Below are positions 9,053-17,334 of a stretch of 64,000 nt of DNA, piece after piece. The notes beneath the pieces are model-generated. The model worked only from the letters and a program-made list of their open reading frames with translations, was not told the origin of the DNA and made no database searches. This DNA comes from an uncultured Eubacteriales bacterium. GTDB taxonomy: Bacteria; Bacillota; Clostridia; Christensenellales; Aristaeellaceae. Where the stretch lies: assembly GCA_900542445.1 (NCBI GenBank), contig UQNN01000006.1:89988-153987 (forward strand), read 5' to 3'. Position 1 is the first letter of the stretch. Every line of letters starts with the position of its first letter. A program made the position numbers and the translations under genes.

Positions 9053-9189
9053 TTCGACCGTCGGGCGTTATTCGTTTCCCATCCCGCATGGATATATCCG
9101 ACATTTTTTGCCCTTCATTTGCATTTTATGCGGGATACTGTGAAATATAACTCAATCTTGAAAAACAAATCTTTTTTTCTTTTTCGATA
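9053..9189 (-). promoter_or_regulatory. Possible Spo0A boxes upstream of spo0A
   Basis: Three 6-of-7 matches to the 0A box TGTCGAA lie on the minus strand upstream of spo0A: GGTCGAA (9053-9059), TGTCGGA (9097-9103) and TATCGAA (9183-9189). Spo0A autoregulation through such boxes is known in Bacillus. Single 7-base matches are weak evidence and the promoter itself is not clear in this AT-rich stretch. Confidence 0.3.
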
Positions 9190-9211
9190 TGTTTTCTAAC
9201 TTTTTTAACCG

Positions 9212-9916
9212 TCAGGTTTCGAGGATATAGGGTTTGAGCAGCCGCATGATTCGATCCGCCGAAGCAGGCGCATATCGCGGCGACTGCGCCATCGTCACAA
9301 AATCGTAACCCGTCTCGCGGAACTGACGATAATCGTCAAACACTTCAAAGGAAATCGTCGGTTCGCGCCCGTTCATCGCTTCCATCAGCACGGAAATATC
9401 GCTTTGCAGCCGAATGTTTCCCTCCGTATCGAGCAGCCGCGCCGGAATATCCTGATGCGATTTCGGATTGCGCACATACGCCAGGCGGCTGATCCAGCGG
9501 AAAGCCAGCGCAAACAGCAGGTAATTCGCTTCGTCGAGCTTTTTCCCCTCGCGGTATGCCCCAAGCGTCGCGCGCGCCCTGGGATTGCGGGTCAGCACAG
9601 CCTTGAGCACAAAATCCGTTCCCGGAGGCCCAAAGGCAAGATCGGAATGCGTATCCACATGCACAACGTCGAACGGCGGTTGCAGCTTTCCCGCTTCCAT
9701 CTGCGCCAGCCAGAAATCCAGCGCCTTGTCATGCGTATCAAAAATCCGCCCCGGCACGGGATGCGCGCGGCTCAGTCCGCATTGCTCTTCCAGAAAAGCG
9801 ATCACCTGTTCGTCGCCATACGGTCTGGCGCAGGATTCCGGCGGCCTTTCTCCCAGCGGCGCAAGCGGACATGCGTCCGTCAGGAAAAAATCCATATCGA
9901 GATCAAGCACCTTCAT
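9212..9916 (-). CDS. UPF0489 family protein
   Basis: About 234 residues. It begins VLDLDMDFFL and contains HVDTHSDLAFG, the two acidic/His motifs of the UPF0489 (C5orf22-like) family, which resemble the metal-binding loops of the arginase/deacetylase fold. No reaction is established for the family. ATG at 9916 is preferred, with a GGGGG ribosome site; a TTG at 9931 is also in frame. Conserved Asp and His residues suggest a metal hydrolase, but that is inference. It lies between spo0A and yunB, all on the minus strand. Confidence 0.7.
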   Translation of the reverse strand: MKVLDLDMDFFLTDACPLAPLGERPPESCARPYGDEQVIAFLEEQCGLSRAHPVPGRIFDTHDKALDFWLAQMEAGKLQPPFDVVHVDTHSDLAFGPPGTDFVLKAVLTRNPRARATLGAYREGKKLDEANYLLFALAFRWISRLAYVRNPKSHQDIPARLLDTEGNIRLQSDISVLMEAMNGREPTISFEVFDDYRQFRETGYDFVTMAQSPRYAPASADRIMRLLKPYILET

Positions 9917-9977
9917 CGTTCGCGCCCCCAAGTATCTTTGAAGTGATTATATCATTCTTTTGCCTGGCAGGCAAGCT

Positions 9978-10661
9978 CTAAGGCACCATGTTCAGCTCAT
10001 CCGGGTTCAGGTTATAGCCCACGAAGCTCTCCGGCACTTTGCCAATGATGATTGATTCAGCCACGAGCATGTTTGCGCTGACGTTCGTCGTCTTTGCGCC
10101 CGTCGGAATGACGATACGAATGCTGGCCGAGAGCTGCAAATAAACCTTGTGCCGCGTCTGGTTGATGCCGCAGGCCTCAAATTCCGTTTCAAAATCCGTC
10201 TGCACCGTGCCGACGGGCACAATGGAAATCGGGATGCGCGGCCCGCTGCCCGCAAAGAGCGTCAGCCCCAGCGCCGCGCCGAGCGGCACATAGACCTTTT
10301 GCGCGCTGACCGTTTCCAGCTTGCGCAGCGCCGCGTCGCCCGCGCGGTCAGCCAGGGCGTTCATGCGCATGGTGTTGGCCGAGAGCAGCGAAACCTGCCC
10401 GCTGTCGTCCATCCGCACATTCATCAGATCGTCGTATTCCACACCGTCCTCCAGCGCTTCGGTGAGCGCGCCGTTCAGCGCGCGGGTCGCCATCGCGGCG
10501 CTTCTCGCCTCCGCCAGGGAGAAAACCAGCGGCCGGAAGTTTCGGTCGATCAGCAGAAAGGCCGCCGCCAGAACCAGCATCAGCAGCGTCAGCCGCCGTA
10601 GCCGCCTTCGTCTGCGCGCCCGCGCGGAATACCGTTTAAGCTGCTTTTCCGTCACGCCCAT
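9978..10661 (-). CDS. yunB: Sporulation protein YunB
   Basis: About 227 residues. A strongly basic N-terminus is followed by one membrane segment (LLMLVLAAAFLLI) and an external domain ending IIIGKVPESFVGYNL, as in the YunB family. In Bacillus yunB is a mother-cell (sigma-E) gene needed for normal sporulation; the biochemistry is unknown. GGGGAGGGG directly abuts the ATG at 10661, so a GTG at 10655, six bases further, is an equally good start. A TTG at 10685 is a third possibility. Diverges from the penicillin-binding protein gene. Confidence 0.8.
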   Translation of the reverse strand: MGVTEKQLKRYSARARRRRRLRRLTLLMLVLAAAFLLIDRNFRPLVFSLAEARSAAMATRALNGALTEALEDGVEYDDLMNVRMDDSGQVSLLSANTMRMNALADRAGDAALRKLETVSAQKVYVPLGAALGLTLFAGSGPRIPISIVPVGTVQTDFETEFEACGINQTRHKVYLQLSASIRIVIPTGAKTTNVSANMLVAESIIIGKVPESFVGYNLNPDELNMVP

Positions 10662-10722
10662 CCCCTCCCCGTCATCATATGGCAAAAAGCGGAAAGGGAT
10701 TCTTCCTCAACTTTTTCGGTTT

Positions 10723-10754
10723 TTGATGCGGAAAACGCGTTTTTGTGTTATAAT
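10723..10754 (+). promoter_or_regulatory. Extended -10 promoter for the class A PBP gene
   Basis: TGT followed directly by a perfect TATAAT (10749-10754) makes an extended -10. The nearest -35-like hexamer, TTGATG at 10723-10728, is 20 bases away, so recognition probably rests on the extended -10. It lies about 50 bases before the start codon. Confidence 0.65.
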
Positions 10755-10807
10755 GACATATCGCCCTTTTCTTCGGGCGCTTTACCCGTATGGCAAGGAG
10801 GAAAAAC

Positions 10808-13504
10808 ATGCCCAATCGCGCCGTTCATCCGCGTGCGCGCTCCATTTTCAAGGCGCGCACCAAAAAGCCGAATTTCGTGCTCAGCGTTGCCGCGACCACC
10901 ATTCGCCTGTCCTTCATCATCGCCTTGTGCGTGGGGCTGGCGCTGCTGGGCGCCGTCATCGGCATCGCCAAGGCGTTTGTCGATACCGCGCCGACGCTCG
11001 ATCTGGCCGCGCTGGATGCTCAGGATAAAACTTCCTTCATATACGACAGCGAAGGGAACCTCATCACCGATTACAAGGGTACGGAAGACCGCATCATGGT
11101 CTCCATCGACGAGATTCCGGAAATGCTTCAAAATGCCTTCATTGCCGTGGAAGACGCGCGTTTTTACGAGCACAACGGCGTAGACGTCAAGCGTATCGTG
11201 GGCGCGCTGGTTGCCAACTTCACCAGCGGTTCCACGCAGGGCGGCTCAACCATCACCCAGCAGCTCATCAAGCAGACCGTGCTTTCCAGCGAGCAATCCT
11301 ACAAGCGCAAGCTGCAGGAAGCCTATCTGGCGATGGAGCTGGAAACGCGCTACACAAAAAAACAGATTCTGGAAAGCTATCTGAACACCATCTTCCTCGG
11401 CGGCAGTTACTACGGCGTGCGCGTGGCGGCCTACGGCTATTTCGGCAAGGAACTGGATCAGCTGACGCTTCGCGAATGCGCGATGCTGGCCGGTCTGACC
11501 CGAAGCCCGAATTATTACAACCCGCGCAGCAACTTCTATACCCGCAACACCGAAGGCAGCAACACGCCCGACATCACCAACAACCGCACGGATTATGTGC
11601 TGCGGCAGATGCGTGAAAACGGGCTGATTACCGCCCAGCAGTACAATGCCGCGCTGGATCGTTCGACGGCCAGCGTGCTGGAAAAATCCCCCGCTTCGAC
11701 GGATATGTACGCCTATCCGCACTACGTCGAATACGCCATCAGCGACGTGGTGGATACCTTCCTCGACCTCAACGGTCTGGAAGATACTTCCGCGAACCGC
11801 TATGCGATGGAAAACAAACTCCGCACGGGCGGTTACAGCGTCTACCTCTGCCTCGACACCGAAATTCAGGAGATCGTCGAAGACACGCTGGCAAACTGGA
11901 GCGACTATCCCCGCCTGCGCGATCCGTCCGACAAAGTCTATCAATCCCGCAATGCGGACGGCACCTACACCGAAATCGAGCAGCCGCAGGCCGCCGCGTG
12001 TGTGTTTGACTACCGCACGGGCGAGCTGAAAGCCATCGTCGGCGGGCGCTATAAGCCGACCACGCGCAAGACGCTCAACCGCGCCAGCGGCATGACCATG
12101 CCCGTCGGCTCTTCCATCAAGCCGCTGACGGTCTACGCGCCGGCCATCGATCTGGGCGCGTCTCCGGCCTCCATCGCCTACAACATGCCCGTTCCGATTT
12201 CCGGCTGGAAGGATTCCAGCGGCAAAGATTCCTGGCCCAAGAACTACGGCGGCGGCGGATATAAAGGCCCGCAGAGCTTCCGCAGCGCGCTGCGCAACAG
12301 CTACAACACCGCCGCGGCGCAGATTTTGATGACCTATGTCGGCGTGTCCCGCTCGGTGGAATATCTGCACCTGATGGGCATTCCCGATAAAAACATCAAC
12401 GCCGACCCGTTCGGTCTGGCGCTCGGCTCGTCCGGCATCACCCCGGTGCAGATGGCCGTCGCCTTCGGCACCATCGCCAACAAGGGCGTGTATCAGCAGC
12501 CGTTATCCTTCTCCCGCATTGTGGACAGCAACGGCAACGTTGTCGTCGATATGCACCAGCAGCAGGATCGCCATCAGGTGTTCAAGCCCTCGACAGCGTA
12601 TCTCGTGGTGGATATGCTCAAAGAAGCCGTGCAGAGCGGCACGGGCACCAAGGCGAAGATTTCGTCTCAGGTCGTGGCGGGCAAAACCGGCACCAACTCG
12701 GACAGCAAAGGCGTGTTCTTTGCCGGCATGACGGGCTGGTATTCCGCCTCCGTCTGGATCGGCCATGACAACTATAAGGCGCTCTCTTCCAAGGCGACGG
12801 GCGGCAACGCCGCTGCGCCGCTGTGGCAGTCCTTCATGGAGAAGATTCACAAGGCGAAGAACCTCGATTCCCGCGAAATCATCGATGGCACGCCGAGCGA
12901 CTATAACCTCGTGCGCGTAACCACGTGCGGCGTAAGTGGTCAGCTGGCAACAGATGCCTGCTATAACGACGTGAACGGCTATAAAACCATCACCGATTAC
13001 TGGAGCGCGGACAGCGTGCCTACCGCTTATTGCAGCATGCACAAGTCCGTCTCCATCTGCACGGAATCCGGCCTGCTGGCAACGGATTACTGCCCGTCCT
13101 ACTCGGTGGAAAGCCGCGGCATCGTGCTCATCCCGCGCGGCCATCCGCTCTATGATTACATCGATACTTACGGCGACACCATCCGCAAGTATCTGGGCGA
13201 ATTCGCCACGCTCAAGAGCACCAACGATATTGCGAACCATATCTGTCAGATTCACGACGCATACACCGCTACGCAGCAGCCTTCCGAACTGGAAAGCATT
13301 GTGAGCGATGCAAGCAGTCTGGTGTATACGGCCTATCAGCTGGTCGGTTCGTCGCCGGATCTCACCAACGATACCCGCCGCCAGATCAATACCGCCATCA
13401 GCGCGGTGCAGACGCTGCTCTCCCTTTCCCCGATCGATTATACTTCGCTGGAAGGCGCGGTCAGCAATCTGCGCAGTCAGCTGCAAGCGGCGGGCTTGAT
13501 GTAA
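10808..13504 (+). CDS. Class A penicillin-binding protein (PBP1A-like, GT51 plus transpeptidase)
   Basis: About 898 residues. Polymerises and cross-links peptidoglycan outside the membrane. The N-terminal basic tail and one TM (near residues 30-55) are followed by the GT51 domain: EDARFYEHNG, GGSTITQQLIKQ, KRKLQEAYLAMELE, ESYLNTIFLGG. The transpeptidase domain carries SSIK (active serine), SYN and KTGT motifs. The C-terminal 250 residues include two CYND/CPSY cysteine-containing segments and a helical end. ATG at 10808 with AAGGAGG is preferred over an upstream ATG at 10790. A structured repeat follows directly after the stop. Confidence 0.95.
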   Translation: MPNRAVHPRARSIFKARTKKPNFVLSVAATTIRLSFIIALCVGLALLGAVIGIAKAFVDTAPTLDLAALDAQDKTSFIYDSEGNLITDYKGTEDRIMVSIDEIPEMLQNAFIAVEDARFYEHNGVDVKRIVGALVANFTSGSTQGGSTITQQLIKQTVLSSEQSYKRKLQEAYLAMELETRYTKKQILESYLNTIFLGGSYYGVRVAAYGYFGKELDQLTLRECAMLAGLTRSPNYYNPRSNFYTRNTEGSNTPDITNNRTDYVLRQMRENGLITAQQYNAALDRSTASVLEKSPASTDMYAYPHYVEYAISDVVDTFLDLNGLEDTSANRYAMENKLRTGGYSVYLCLDTEIQEIVEDTLANWSDYPRLRDPSDKVYQSRNADGTYTEIEQPQAAACVFDYRTGELKAIVGGRYKPTTRKTLNRASGMTMPVGSSIKPLTVYAPAIDLGASPASIAYNMPVPISGWKDSSGKDSWPKNYGGGGYKGPQSFRSALRNSYNTAAAQILMTYVGVSRSVEYLHLMGIPDKNINADPFGLALGSSGITPVQMAVAFGTIANKGVYQQPLSFSRIVDSNGNVVVDMHQQQDRHQVFKPSTAYLVVDMLKEAVQSGTGTKAKISSQVVAGKTGTNSDSKGVFFAGMTGWYSASVWIGHDNYKALSSKATGGNAAAPLWQSFMEKIHKAKNLDSREIIDGTPSDYNLVRVTTCGVSGQLATDACYNDVNGYKTITDYWSADSVPTAYCSMHKSVSICTESGLLATDYCPSYSVESRGIVLIPRGHPLYDYIDTYGDTIRKYLGEFATLKSTNDIANHICQIHDAYTATQQPSELESIVSDASSLVYTAYQLVGSSPDLTNDTRRQINTAISAVQTLLSLSPIDYTSLEGAVSNLRSQLQAAGLM

Positions 13505-13507
13505 TAG

Positions 13508-13577
13508 CCTTCGGCGTTTTTCATCGTCTGAATCCGCCACAGGCAGAGACGATTTCAATCGTCCCTCGAAGAGGGAG
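13508..13577 (+). repeat. Dispersed structured repeat, family 1, copy A
   Basis: A 70-base element starting four bases after the PBP stop codon. By eye about 80% identical to the minus-strand copy at 33481-33552. It folds as hairpin 1 (ATCGTCT with AGACGAT, inner GCC-ACA-GGC) and hairpin 2 (CCCTC-GAA-GAGGG). Stem positions differ between the copies in a pair-preserving way. Function unknown. Confidence 0.7.
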
Positions 13578-13673
13578 ACTTAACCCTCACGCTGCCGTTG
13601 CTTTGCATGAAAGGCTTCTTCCTTGAAAAAACGAATTGAAGAAGTTGGATAGCGTAAAAAACTTCATCCACTT

Positions 13674-13720
13674 AAAATCCGGACGAACATCCAAATCGGA
13701 TGAATCGTCCGGATTCTTTT
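13674..13720. terminator. Bidirectional terminator between PBP and AAA ATPase genes
   Basis: An 11-bp perfect stem (AATCCGGACGA 13676-13686 with TCGTCCGGATT 13705-13715) is extended by an inner CATCC/GGATG stem. It is flanked by AAAA and CTTTT on both sides, between convergent genes. Confidence 0.85.
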
Positions 13721-14579
13721 ATTCGTCTGAAAACTCCCGCTCGTGCTTTTTGAAAAAATCGTAATATGTCCGCACGTTTTCAAGCTCCGTCCATCGGCGT
13801 ACATCTACCGGGTCGCTGTCCAAATCATAGATTTTTGCGCCGCGCAGACTGAGCAGGAACGGCGAGTGCGTCGAGATCACAAATTGACAGTGGAAGAATC
13901 GCGCGGCGTTTTCGATGTATTCCGTCAGCTCCATCTGTCTCGTCGGCGAAAGACTGTTCTCCGGCTCGTCCAGCAGATACAGTGCATCCTCTTCGATGGC
14001 GTTTGTAAACATCTTAAACGCATTTTCGCCGTTGGAATACGTCCGCACATTCATGCCCAGCTCCTCCCGTACGTAGCGCGACTGCGTTTTATGCCGCGCA
14101 CTGTTGACAAGACGAAGCTGCTCGTAATCCGCCATGGATGAAAGCTGAAAATGGCTGCGCTTGTTGGCCAGATATTCCTGAAAAACCGCTTCTCGTTCCT
14201 GATCCATGCCGTCGTTAAACGCGCGCGTATCCAGCATCGCGTCAAACACATCGTCGCTGGCCAGCAGACGGCTGTTTGCCGGGATTTCATCCGCTTTCAT
14301 ACGGCAAAGCCGCACATAATCCTCAAAAAAACTGGTTTGATTGAAACGTGCGTCGCATTTCACGCCCGCACGCGCCGCGATAACATGCAGCGCCGTCGAT
14401 TTACCCGACCCGTTTCCGCCATACAGCATGGTGATCGGTTCAAAGTCGATGCGTTCAAAGCGGCGGCGTGAAAGAATTTTGAACGGATAAAACGACGTAT
14501 AACAAGTTCGCTTCACTTCGAGCAAAAAGTCAAATTCCGTGCCGTCATCCGGGAATTCAAACGATTTCAAATAAACCAT
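13719..14579 (-). CDS. AAA family ATPase (ABC/SMC-like nucleotide-binding fold)
   Basis: About 286 residues. Single-domain ATPase with Walker A GGNGSGKST, a signature-like TYSNGENAFKM, Walker B LLDEPENSLSP and the STHSPFLL switch motif. This architecture is common in stand-alone ATPases of unknown role. ATG at 14579 is chosen; no convincing ribosome site is visible, and a TTG at 14648 would add 23 residues. It follows the helicase-loader gene on the same strand. No nuclease or partner gene suggesting a defence system is adjacent. Function not known. Confidence 0.75.
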   Translation of the reverse strand: MVYLKSFEFPDDGTEFDFLLEVKRTCYTSFYPFKILSRRRFERIDFEPITMLYGGNGSGKSTALHVIAARAGVKCDARFNQTSFFEDYVRLCRMKADEIPANSRLLASDDVFDAMLDTRAFNDGMDQEREAVFQEYLANKRSHFQLSSMADYEQLRLVNSARHKTQSRYVREELGMNVRTYSNGENAFKMFTNAIEEDALYLLDEPENSLSPTRQMELTEYIENAARFFHCQFVISTHSPFLLSLRGAKIYDLDSDPVDVRRWTELENVRTYYDFFKKHEREFSDE

Positions 14580-14663
14580 ACCGTTAAACCGTACAGTTTC
14601 TCCGTTCTGCGCTTCCGCATTGCTTAAAAAGCACCATCTTTCTGCCAATATCCGCGGCTATCT

Positions 14664-15653
14664 TTAATGCGCGAAGCGGCGGACGTCCGTGCCCACAAAT
14701 TCGATTACATTCATTCGGCTGGGTGCTGTCAAACGCGCGGCAATACGGTCATCATATTTTTCATAAAGCAAATCGCTGTCACAGTTTGTCGTCACGATCA
14801 TCGCGCGATTAGCGTTATTTCGTTCGCTGACAATATGATACAGCGCGCTGACTGTCACGTTGCGGATCATCGGTTCGCTGCCCAGATCGTCAATGGCCAG
14901 CAGGTCGCAGGTCAGAATATCCTGCACCTGCTCCGCCCCTTTTCCGTCAAACTGATAACCGCGCATCAACTCGACCAGTTTATAGGCGGAAATGACAACC
15001 ACCGAATATCCGCGTTCAAGCACCCGTTGAGCAACGCAATTCATCAGAAACGTCTTGCCCAATCCGGATCGGCCGGAAAACAGAAGCCCTTTCCCCTCGT
15101 TGGGCCTGAACTGGTCCGCGTACTGCTCGCAGAATTCGCGATATTTCCGAATATAACCGCGTTGGCTTTGCTTTCTTCCCTCAATGGGCGTATCCGGAAA
15201 AATACGCTCGTCGAAAGTGTCAAAATTTTCGTGCTCAAGCCCCTGCAAGCCTTCGTTTTGATAAAGCTTATTCAAAACCGTCCTTTTGAGGCATGCGCAC
15301 GGTTCATGAATCGGTTCCCCGACATATCCGGTATCTTTGCAGATTGCGCAGCGATACACAGGTTGCAAATAGTCTTCCGGCAAGCCGTTTTGAACGAGCG
15401 CCGTGCGCAGTTTTTGATTCAGGCGTTCCATTTCCGTTTTCATATTCCTAGAAATCTGTTTCGCCTTTTCGGGAGAAGCGAACGCACCACGCATGCCGGA
15501 ATAGAAAAGTTTCTGCCTTTCGTCCAACAACGCCGCAATTTCCGCGCTTTTAGCCCGCGCTTCTTCGCGGCGCTGTCTCTCGGTTTCGATGTTGCTTGCG
15601 CGTTGGGCTTCCAGATCGCTGAGCGCTTCGCGCATCACGTTTTCGCGGTTCAT
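14664..15653 (-). CDS. DnaC/DnaI-like replicative helicase loader
   Basis: A 329-residue AAA+ protein. An N-terminal helical region of about 100 residues and a zinc-binding segment (CAICKDTGYVG...CACLK) precede the ATPase domain: Walker A SGRSGLGKT, Walker B LLAIDDLGSE, sensor VTTNCD and arginine DDRIAARL. This matches the DnaI/DnaC loaders that place the replicative helicase on DNA. Its start codon overlaps the stop of the upstream DnaD-family gene by four bases, which fits a shared primosome role. Distinguished from IstB transposase helpers by the zinc-binding N-terminal domain and the DnaD neighbour. Confidence 0.88.
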   Translation of the reverse strand: MNRENVMREALSDLEAQRASNIETERQRREEARAKSAEIAALLDERQKLFYSGMRGAFASPEKAKQISRNMKTEMERLNQKLRTALVQNGLPEDYLQPVYRCAICKDTGYVGEPIHEPCACLKRTVLNKLYQNEGLQGLEHENFDTFDERIFPDTPIEGRKQSQRGYIRKYREFCEQYADQFRPNEGKGLLFSGRSGLGKTFLMNCVAQRVLERGYSVVVISAYKLVELMRGYQFDGKGAEQVQDILTCDLLAIDDLGSEPMIRNVTVSALYHIVSERNNANRAMIVTTNCDSDLLYEKYDDRIAARLTAPSRMNVIEFVGTDVRRFAH

Positions 15654-17137
15654 TGCCCGTCATCCTCCTCGTCAAAATTCACGACGGCAGCGCTGTATGT
15701 TGCGCGGCGTTCTTCCGGCGTATAGCGCAGCATAGCGTCCTGCTTTTGAGCCGTCTGCAAAACCGGCGCTTTTTGCGCAATTCCCTGAATATGACTCTCG
15801 TGTTCCTGCCGCGCAGCTTCCAGCGTCGAAATGCCAGCGCGGCTCCAATCGCGCAGAATGCGGCCAATGAGCATCATCGGCGAACCCGCGCCGCGCGCGT
15901 ATTCCGCCGCCTGCACAATCAATTCCTGCGTCATGCCCATTTCGCCCGCCCAGCGGCAGAGCAGATCGCGGTCCGGCGCGTTGGGGCGCTTCTCCACGCC
16001 CGCCGCCGCGTAGATTTCGCGAAGCTGACCGTTGAGCATGCGGGTTCTCGCCGATTCCGCGCGAACGGCTTCCGGCGTGGTCAGGCCGCGCCGACGCCAA
16101 TCCTGCAAATAGTTGTCCACATCGTCCATGTTGCCGCCGCCGGATTTGCCGTGCGCCGCCTTGACGGCCAACAAAATCAGTTCGTCGTTTGCGCCTTGCT
16201 CATGCCACGTCTCAATCGCGGCCAAATCGTCCTGTGTCGGTGTTTTGCCCGTCACGCCCAAGCCCGCGTAGACCTCGCGGGCAAAATTGCGCGCCTCGTG
16301 CTCAGTCTGCATGCCCGTTTCCAGCGCGATGACTTCATGGCGGCCAAGCTGATGCTGGCGCATCAGAATGCCGTTGAGATACGCCATCGTCGGCGTGCCC
16401 TTCGTCGTCTCGCGGCAGGCTTCCTGCACAGCTTCCGGTGTAAAACCCCATTCGTCGATCCACGTCTTGTACATGGCCTTTTCGTCCTCGCTGGGCGTGC
16501 GGCGCTGGCCAAGGCGCGCCAGCAGTTTTCGGAGCTGCTGTTCACGTTCCCTGCCCATGACGACGATCTTTTCCACGTCGTCCACCGTGCGGATGCCGCT
16601 CTGCGCCCATTCCTTGGCGCGCCTGCCCGCAATCGAGATGGAAACGCGCCCCCGGCTGTTCTCCATCTCGATTTGCAGCAGCATCAGAACGACTTCTTCC
16701 GGCAGTTCGAGCACCTGAATCCAGTCGTTGATGAGGTTGATTTCCTCCGGCTGAAGCGTCCGTTTGAGAATCCGCTCAGCTTCTTCAATGAACTTTTGAT
16801 TGTACAGCTTGTCCCCCGGATTTTCCGCCCGTGTCAGCGTCAGCTGTTTCAAATTGAACAGCGTGAAGCTCACGGGATTGTCGCCAACCTGACGGACCAG
16901 CCCGTCCCGCGCCCAGTATTTGAACGCGCGCTCTACGTCTTCCTCCGTCATATCCAGATCCCTGGCCATCGAGGAAAGCGACATGCGCGGCGTCGGATGA
17001 TAACACAGCATCAGCGCGTAGAGATAGACCTTCACAAAATCGCCGGGCGCGCGAAGCATATATTCGGTGATAAACATATTTTCCACGGGTGTGGAATCAA
17101 ACAGCGCGGCGCTGTCATCAAACGCGCAAAACGCCAT
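15650..17137 (-). CDS. DnaD/DnaB-family primosome protein with repeated C-terminal domains
   Basis: 495 residues, much longer than classical DnaD (about 230). The first 115 residues look like the winged-helix DDBH1 domain. After that I can line up four repeats of the DnaD-type C-terminal helix bundle at roughly residues 118-195, 205-265, 290-365 and 370-445. They share a short helix ending A-(G/Q)(V/L), an acidic segment before a W, and a terminal W-x-x-x-G-(I/L)-x-T motif in three of them. DnaD acts in replication initiation and restart by remodelling DNA and recruiting the loader. Start ATG 17137 after AAAGGGGGAAGA. Confidence 0.85.
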   Translation of the reverse strand: MAFCAFDDSAALFDSTPVENMFITEYMLRAPGDFVKVYLYALMLCYHPTPRMSLSSMARDLDMTEEDVERAFKYWARDGLVRQVGDNPVSFTLFNLKQLTLTRAENPGDKLYNQKFIEEAERILKRTLQPEEINLINDWIQVLELPEEVVLMLLQIEMENSRGRVSISIAGRRAKEWAQSGIRTVDDVEKIVVMGREREQQLRKLLARLGQRRTPSEDEKAMYKTWIDEWGFTPEAVQEACRETTKGTPTMAYLNGILMRQHQLGRHEVIALETGMQTEHEARNFAREVYAGLGVTGKTPTQDDLAAIETWHEQGANDELILLAVKAAHGKSGGGNMDDVDNYLQDWRRRGLTTPEAVRAESARTRMLNGQLREIYAAAGVEKRPNAPDRDLLCRWAGEMGMTQELIVQAAEYARGAGSPMMLIGRILRDWSRAGISTLEAARQEHESHIQGIAQKAPVLQTAQKQDAMLRYTPEERRATYSAAVVNFDEEDDGQ

Positions 17138-17173
17138 GTTTCTTCCCCCTTTGCGTTCCTTTTTAACTTGTCT

Positions 17174-17203
17174 ATTGTATCACACGGCAGGGCGGCTTGG
17201 CAA
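17174..17203 (-). promoter_or_regulatory. Sigma-A promoter for the DnaD-helicase loader operon
   Basis: Minus strand TTGCCA (17198-17203), 18-base spacer, TACAAT (17174-17179), about 37 bases before the DnaD start codon. It is divergent from the flavoprotein promoter, 30 bases away. Confidence 0.7.
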
Positions 17204-17234
17204 GGCGCGCATACGGAATGAGATTGTTTCATCC

Positions 17235-17263
17235 TTGACAAAATCTGTCGATTGTGTTACAGT
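17235..17263 (+). promoter_or_regulatory. Sigma-A promoter for the flavoprotein gene
   Basis: Perfect TTGACA (17235-17240), 17-base spacer, TACAGT (17258-17263) with a TGT extended -10. Transcription would begin near 17270 and run through two palindromes before the start codon. Confidence 0.8.
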
Positions 17264-17284
17264 ATCCCACGTCTTTTTTGATTA

Positions 17285-17323
17285 TGTTCATATGAACAAA
17301 TCATTGCTCTTGTTACGAACAAG
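17285..17323 (+). promoter_or_regulatory. Two operator-like palindromes in the flavoprotein leader
   Basis: TGTTCATATGAACA (17285-17298) is a perfect 14-base palindrome. CTTGTT-ACG-AACAAG (17309-17323) is a perfect 6-bp inverted repeat just before the ribosome site. Both have the form TGTT...AACA, with different spacers. Their position downstream of the promoter fits repressor sites; the regulator is not in this window. The second could instead fold in the RNA and affect translation. Confidence 0.45.
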
Positions 17324-17334
17324 GAGGTATTCCG

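Noticed and set aside
13719..14579. AAA ATPase as part of an anti-phage system
   Set aside because: No nuclease, methylase or reverse-transcriptase partner is adjacent; neighbours are replication genes and a PBP, and single ATPases of this type are common.
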